A stretch of 64,000 bases of DNA, taken from NCBI GenBank assembly GCA_029959085.1, contig JARWIR010000002.1:63170154-63234153 (forward strand), written 5' to 3'. The stretch's first letter is position 1, and every line of letters starts with the position of its first letter. Below the pieces are notes generated by a model. It did no database searches, was not told the DNA's origin, and was given only the letters and a program-made list of their open reading frames with translations. The DNA is from Nemophila menziesii (Eukaryota > Streptophyta > Magnoliopsida > Boraginales > Hydrophyllaceae). Of this stretch, positions 59,198-64,000 are shown in pieces. Position numbers and translations under genes: made by a program.

Positions 59198-59338
59198 ACG
59201 ATAATAATACCTTTCTCCTTGTATAATAATAATTAATATATATTAAAGTAGAAGCAAAACATTGTACGATGATGATCTAAATCTTTGATAATCTTCAATC
59301 TTCAAGTACACAGAGTCGATTTACCGATTTACGTTAAT
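59198..59338. terminator. shared 3' region between convergent UGT and ABCG3 genes
   Basis: Only 141 bp separate the two stop codons. Both genes must form their 3' ends here, with AATAAT and AATATATATT-like signals on both strands (59220-59245). Their untranslated tails therefore probably overlap into each other's genes. Confidence 0.6.
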
Positions 59339-62300
59339 TTATCTTAAATTAGCGCTTGTGTTTTGATTACACCGAAATAATCTAGAAATAGACGAGTTTT
59401 TTGCTACACGAAAATGTAGCAAAATGTACACTAAGAAGCGATATCCAACAGCCATAAGAAACAATACTAATAGATTTTCCCATTTTGAATTATGTTCAGT
59501 TGATGTATCGTAAACATCTTTTAAAGCTTGAGATCCAGATATTGTTCTGACTTGCCCAACCGCAAATGAAGTTCCCATATACTCATTCTCCAAGATCCCC
59601 TAAAATCCATAAACATTTTTAATTTTTCTTTATTAGCGCATGTGTTTATAAGTTTATATAAAATTAATACAATATACCTGTATAGAGTAAGTATGAAAGG
59701 AAATATACGAAACGGGATACATCCAAACGATATTAGGCAAAGCACCACGCATTCTTAAGTATCCACCAGAAAGCATCATTATCATCTGAAACAAATAAAA
59801 AATAATAGTAAACAAATCAAACCAATCAAGATGAATGTATAATACAAATGCAAATATAGAGTACTTACATGTATAGACACTAAAGTCAAGATACTCCAAA
59901 AAACATCTTGCCATAAGGTAGTAATAACAAGTACTAGTCCTTCGTTTAGAATAAGGCACATGAAGAAATTTAGCACAAAATACATCAATAAACTAAACTC
60001 ATCTTGTAATCCCACTAGAAAATAGAACACAAGACTTGAAGAGATGGAGATGAGAAATAAAAACGGTATGCTCGATAAAATCTGTCCCAGTAAGAAAACT
60101 AACGCACCCGAATGTCCATTTAATTCTTCACAACCCCATGTCTACATAAAAATAATAATATTTTATTATTTTAGACAAAATATAATCTTTTAATTACATT
60201 ACCTTAATTTCTTTCAGTTGTGCAGGTACACCAGCAATACTTAGTAGCGATGTGAATGAAATGAACACAAAAACTGCTGCTACTCTGGTCTGTTATATAA
60301 ACAAAAACAAAACACGCACGTAATTAATCATAAATGTTATTTAAAGTTAATTAAATTTATTTATTAGTTATTAGTTATTACCCCAACTGATGATAAAGAA
60401 TGTCCTAATCCAGAAAACACGGTACCGATACATAATGTAAGAAGCATAGTAAGAATAAGTCGAAGCCAATAGTATTTCCACTCTCTTGACATAATTAGTA
60501 ATGATCTCCAAGTCAATACAGCTATACGTGTCCCATTACTTGCTTTTCCTTTGCTTTTAATAGTTGGACCTTCCTAAAATAGTCAACAAACAAATTATTA
60601 TATAACTAATAACTAAATTTAGATGTTGAAAAATTACCTTTTCAGTAAGCCTAGAAATCATAGTTTCAACAGAAGAAGCATCTGCTGATGATTTGTATGT
60701 TGCTTCAAGTGTACGTATTGCAACTGCTGTGTCCATATTTACTGACGATAAATCTCCATGATCATCCTATTATTATAATATAAATTATGAAATTAAGTTT
60801 AGGGAAAAACAAATGAATCAATAATCTAGTATAGTAGTTATGTATGTATTAATGTATATGTACCTGCCAATTTTTGCACATAGCAATGATTCGGTCAAAC
60901 TCTGTATTTATTGCACGAAGAAAATGATCCGAAGGACTTTGCATAATTGGACACGGAAATCCCGCGTTTGAAAAGTGCTTCACAAATTAATATGTTAAAA
61001 CTATGGAAATAGTCACTAAACAAATGTATTTATTTTAATTATTACCTGCAAACAAGACAATGTTTCCCCGAAGAACAAAGTATTTCCATTAGAAAGAAGG
61101 CAAATACGATCGAAAAGTCCAAAAACTTCAGTACTACTTTGGTAAATAGTAAATATAAGCGTACAGCCTGTACTTGCAAGTTTCTTTAAAGTAACCATCA
61201 TTAAAAGCGCTGAGACACTGAACATAAAAATAACCATAAATACGTCGTAAAGAATAATTTAACTAAACATATTAAAGAAAGATGGGAAGAAAAGAACCTA
61301 TCGAGATGATAAAGAGGCTCGTCTATAAATAAAATATGTGGTTTCATAACAAGTTCTCTAGCGATACTAACACGGCGTCTTTCACCACTTTTTAAACCTT
61401 TCATGTAACAATGTCCACCTATGAGCTTATTTGCGTAATCACCCAATGACATAGCGAGTATCGCATCTTCAACTACAGTTTTCTTTTTGAAAAAGAAACC
61501 GGGTAACTGAAGTAACGCTGAGTAGTATAAGAATTCACGTACTGTTAATGATCCAATTAATGTACTTTCTCTTTCCACATATCCCTATATGTAAAAACAA
61601 CACAATATTAAAATTAAACAACACAATATTAAAATTATACTCCCTCCGTTTCAAAATGTTTGTCCACTTACTAAAATTGGTGTTTCAAAATGTTTGTCCA
61701 CTTAGTATTTCAAGACACTTTTTTCCAATTTTTTCCATTACTACCCCTATTAAAAAATTAAAATTTATATTTCCAATACATATTTAAGATATCAAGACAC
61801 TTTATGAGGGGTAATTTTGTAATAGGGATTGTAATCATTGATTTTCTTAATTCGTGTGAAAAGCAAAGTGGACAAACATTTTGAAACGGAGGGATTATTA
61901 ACTAGATAAATTATATATAAACTTACATAAGATCCATAAGGCATGCGTGATTTTATTCCATTAACAAACACTTCACCGTACATTTTAGCTGAATCAGGAA
62001 GCCTTCCTAAAGTAGACGAAATAAATAAAAAAATAAGAAAAAAGAAATGAAAAAAAGATGTTTCGTGAATTACAAATCAGCGAACCTGCAAGAGCTCTTA
62101 AGAGAGTAGATTTTCCGGATTTAGCGGGACCCATTATCACAGTCATGGTACCGGGTAAAGCATATCCGTTAGAACTTTTAACAACTTTATCGGAGTATTT
62201 CCTTTTACCCTTCATAGTAACAGTTAAATCTTTCCAAACAATTGAAGCTCCGGAGGATTTTCTAGAGATAACTGCACCTTCTGGTAATGGAGGAGATGGT

Positions 62301-62590
62301 AAAGATCCACTGTTTATCTTTGAAAGAGAAGGAGAAGCTGTAGTGGTGGTTGTTGGAATATTGGTGGACCCACCACCACCACCACCACCACCACCACGTC
62401 CTTCCTCCACTCGAGCATCCATATCTGTATCATCTCCCCAATCCGGTGAATCCTCGAAAGAAATGGGTTGCCGGAATGTTCCTGGTTTCCTTAAATAGAA
62501 GAAATTACTTGAAGGTACACGACTAGCTGGACTACTAGCTGAAGATGATGATGATCTATAGTGATCTGAATGAGATTGAATTTCTTCCAT
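59339..62590 (-). CDS. ABCG3: ABCG-subfamily half-transporter, ABCG3-like (eleven coding exons)
   Basis: Membrane half-transporter with ATPase then membrane domain, which must dimerise; substrate unknown. Coding exons (minus): 62590-62086, 62006-61927, 61584-61298, 61217-61046, 60977-60864, 60766-60638, 60573-60382, 60289-60203, 60141-59869, 59785-59678, 59599-59339. All introns are GT-AG and frames join cleanly to 735 residues. The N-terminus is Ser-rich (YRSSSSSASSPASRVPSS) with a nine-Gly run. The ATPase domain has GPAKSGKST (Walker A), KSGERRRVSIAREL (signature) and HILFIDEPLYHLD (Walker B); all three differ from the usual ABCG forms, as I recall for ABCG3 of other plants. Hydrophobic segments with ISSSLVFYFLVGL, LMYFVLNFFMCLILNEG and VLFLMAVGYRFLVYILL form the membrane part. 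It appears intact. Confidence 0.93.
61640..61895. mobile_element. Stowaway-like MITE in an ABCG3 intron
   Basis: 256 bp, flanked by TA (61638-61639 and 61896-61897). The terminal inverted repeats (ctccctccgtttcaaaatg and its complement, continuing into tgtccactt) are of Stowaway (Tc1/mariner) type. Next to the left end, the internal part tttcaaaatgtttgtccactta is present a second time in tandem. It lies in the intron between coding exons 2 and 3. Confidence 0.9.
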
Positions 62591-63420
62591 CTTTGATGCT
62601 TATTTATTCACATCAAATCAATTATTCTATAATAAAAAAAAAACTCAACTTTATTAGTACAATTCAGTATAAATAAATCAAGCTTCAACCAGCAAATAAA
62701 GTAATAATCACATTTATCTGCAGAAAAAAGAAATTAAACCAAGAAAAAACTCAAAAACCCTTCTTTATATTTGTGTTTGTACTAGTTTCCCTTTGTTACG
62801 TGTGTTAAGTTAATTTTCATTTTCAGATAAATTCTCTTATTTAAACAGAATCGGAAAATATTTACAAGACATAATTAAGTTTATTTTGTATTATCATCTT
62901 GAAAACCCAAATTGCTTTTGTGGGTAATAGAAATTGTTAAATTGTTTGTTTGCTCAAGCTTGAGAAAGGCCTTAGTTCAACGCTACTACAAACTGACACA
63001 CACTTGGGTAGAAACTATCAACAAATATAAATATACATTAATCATGTATACAAAGAAAACTCAAGCTCGAAAACATAATATTGTGTTTGGAAAAACAAAA
63101 AAAGAAGGCTGAAATTAACAAACAATTAAATTTCGGATAAAAATAAGAAAAGGGTTTAAAAAATGTGAATGATATAGAGCGTCAAAAGAAGTACGGAGCT
63201 ATAATTAATATAAATTACGGAGAGAGAGTAAGAAGTGTCAAGACTAACCTGGATCTGAGAAAAGATGAAACCTTGGAGTAAAGATCCCTCCAAAGAAAGA
63301 TTTGCAGAGAGAGATGATAGTAGGCAAAGGGGCACTGAATGTGTAAAGGCTTTTGCTTTGCTTACTGGAAAGAGTGAAGAGTAACAAGTGTTTTTTAGTG
63401 GAGCTGTTTTTGTACTAATT
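62591..63420 (-). promoter_or_regulatory. ABCG3 5' untranslated region with probable leader intron and promoter side
   Basis: On the minus strand a pyrimidine-rich stretch (about 63400-63249) ends at CAG|GTTAGTC, a good donor. A T-rich tract with TTATAG|AA (acceptor, 62627-62628) lies 37 bases before the ATG. This suggests a leader intron of 62627-63248 (622 bp), common in plant genes of this sort. The first exon contains short CT-rich repeats typical of a 5' UTR. No clear TATA box was found. Inferred from splice patterns only. Confidence 0.6.
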
Positions 63421-63512
63421 AAGGGGGCTCTCTGCCCGGTTTTTACGTTTTGCTTTGTCTTTTCTTTCAATTTCTGCATTAATTTTCTTTTCTTATTTTT
63501 TTGTTGGGTCTT

Positions 63513-63537
63513 AAAAAAAAAAAAAAAAAAAAAAAAA
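63513..63537. repeat. A25 homopolymer
   Basis: Uninterrupted run of A, perhaps the tail of an old retroelement on the plus strand, but no element is recognised before it. Two similar short pieces follow (about 63541-63575 and 63636-63665, both with attgaaaacatc or ttgaaaacatc). Confidence 0.7.
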
Positions 63538-63783
63538 GTTTATTGTTGAAAACATCTCCATTAAACTTTCTAATTGTTTTTTTATGCCTTCAATAATCTT
63601 ATTTATAAAAAAATGGCTAATGAAGTAATTATTTATTGAAAACATCCCCTTTATATTTTCTATACCTTTACTAATTCCATCACATGCGCGCGTTCGTGAA
63701 ATTTTTTTAAAATCGTCATAACTAATTCAAAAAAAATCAGAAAATTAAAAAAAAATATTTTTGAATAAATCTAATTAATATTT

Positions 63784-64000
63784 ACGTCTATGAATTTTTT
63801 TGATTTTTCTTGAATTTTTTGAATTTTTTCGAATTTTTTTAATTTTTTTTTTCCGCAGACACGGAATTCCATGTTTAAAGCCGTGAAATAAACATGAAAT
63901 TCCATGTTTTAAACATGAAATTTCGTGTCTGCGGGAAAAAAATTAAAAAAATAAAAAAAAATCAAAAAATTCAAAAAATTCCGAAAAAAATCATAGACGT
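63784..64000. repeat. long inverted repeat (foldback), cut by the window end
   Basis: The arms pair around a centre near 63892. acgtctatga (63784-63793) matches tcatagacgt (63991-64000), and ccgcagacacg (63853-63863) matches cgtgtctgcgg (63924-63934), with AT-rich sequence in between. Arms are at least 100 bp and may extend past the window end. A hairpin-forming MITE or Mutator-like foldback is possible; the full ends are not visible. Confidence 0.75.

Noticed and set aside
62058..62498. Plus-strand open frame of 146 codons
   Set aside because: Shadow of the first coding exon of ABCG3 on the minus strand, with the Gly run read as Pro.
1..64000. CRISPR arrays, rRNA, complete tRNA genes, bacterial operons
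   Set aside because: None seen; the content is plant nuclear. The direct repeats found are transposon or microsatellite repeats without regular spacers.

Overview
This window is plant nuclear DNA, probably from a eudicot. It is AT-rich and dominated by long terminal repeat (LTR) retrotransposons with plant-type tRNA-Asp primer sites. Two intact, intron-containing plant genes sit at the right end: a family-1 UDP-glycosyltransferase (UGT86A type) and an ABCG half-transporter (ABCG3 type). I could not fix the species from sequence alone.

Layout. 1-6590 is a decayed Ty1/copia element (C1) whose 5' LTR is cut by the window start. 6591-18856 is AT-rich, gene-poor DNA holding two pairs of diverged direct repeats, an antisense LINE remnant and a fragment resembling the SRA/YDG domain of SUVH proteins. 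18857-23307 is a second, internally deleted copy of the same copia family (C2). 23540-32374 is a heap of broken Ty3/gypsy elements with Athila-like features (gag, tRNA-Asp primer site, LTRs of about 1.5 kb), two on the minus strand and one on the plus strand. From 32375 a 5'-truncated LINE begins. It is split by one large gypsy insertion (N1, 33756-55132, duplicated target AACAC). N1 is itself split by a full-length element of the same family (N2, 36576-46414, target CCAAC) and by a solo LTR (51786-53535, target TAGAC). With those inserts subtracted, N1 is about 9.78 kb, against 9.84 kb for N2, which confirms the nesting. The LINE resumes at 55138 and ends near an A-run at 56290.

56866-59197 (plus) is the UGT, two exons, 494 residues. 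59339-62590 (minus) is ABCG3, eleven coding exons, 735 residues, plus a probable intron in its 5' UTR. The two genes are convergent, with only 141 bp between stop codons. A Stowaway-like MITE lies in an ABCG3 intron and a long inverted repeat runs off the right edge.

The most unusual material is the N1/N2 family. Both copies encode Gag, an aspartic protease and then, at the same junction, a segment resembling the C-terminal module of integrase. Reverse transcriptase, RNase H and the integrase core are absent. After that come GC-rich palindromic tandem repeats that differ in number between the copies, and a conserved second ORF in the env position. All related LTRs here start with an inverted repeat spanning exactly 46 bp whose arms are kept while the loop diverges. 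This looks like a structured non-autonomous family that depends on another element's polymerase.
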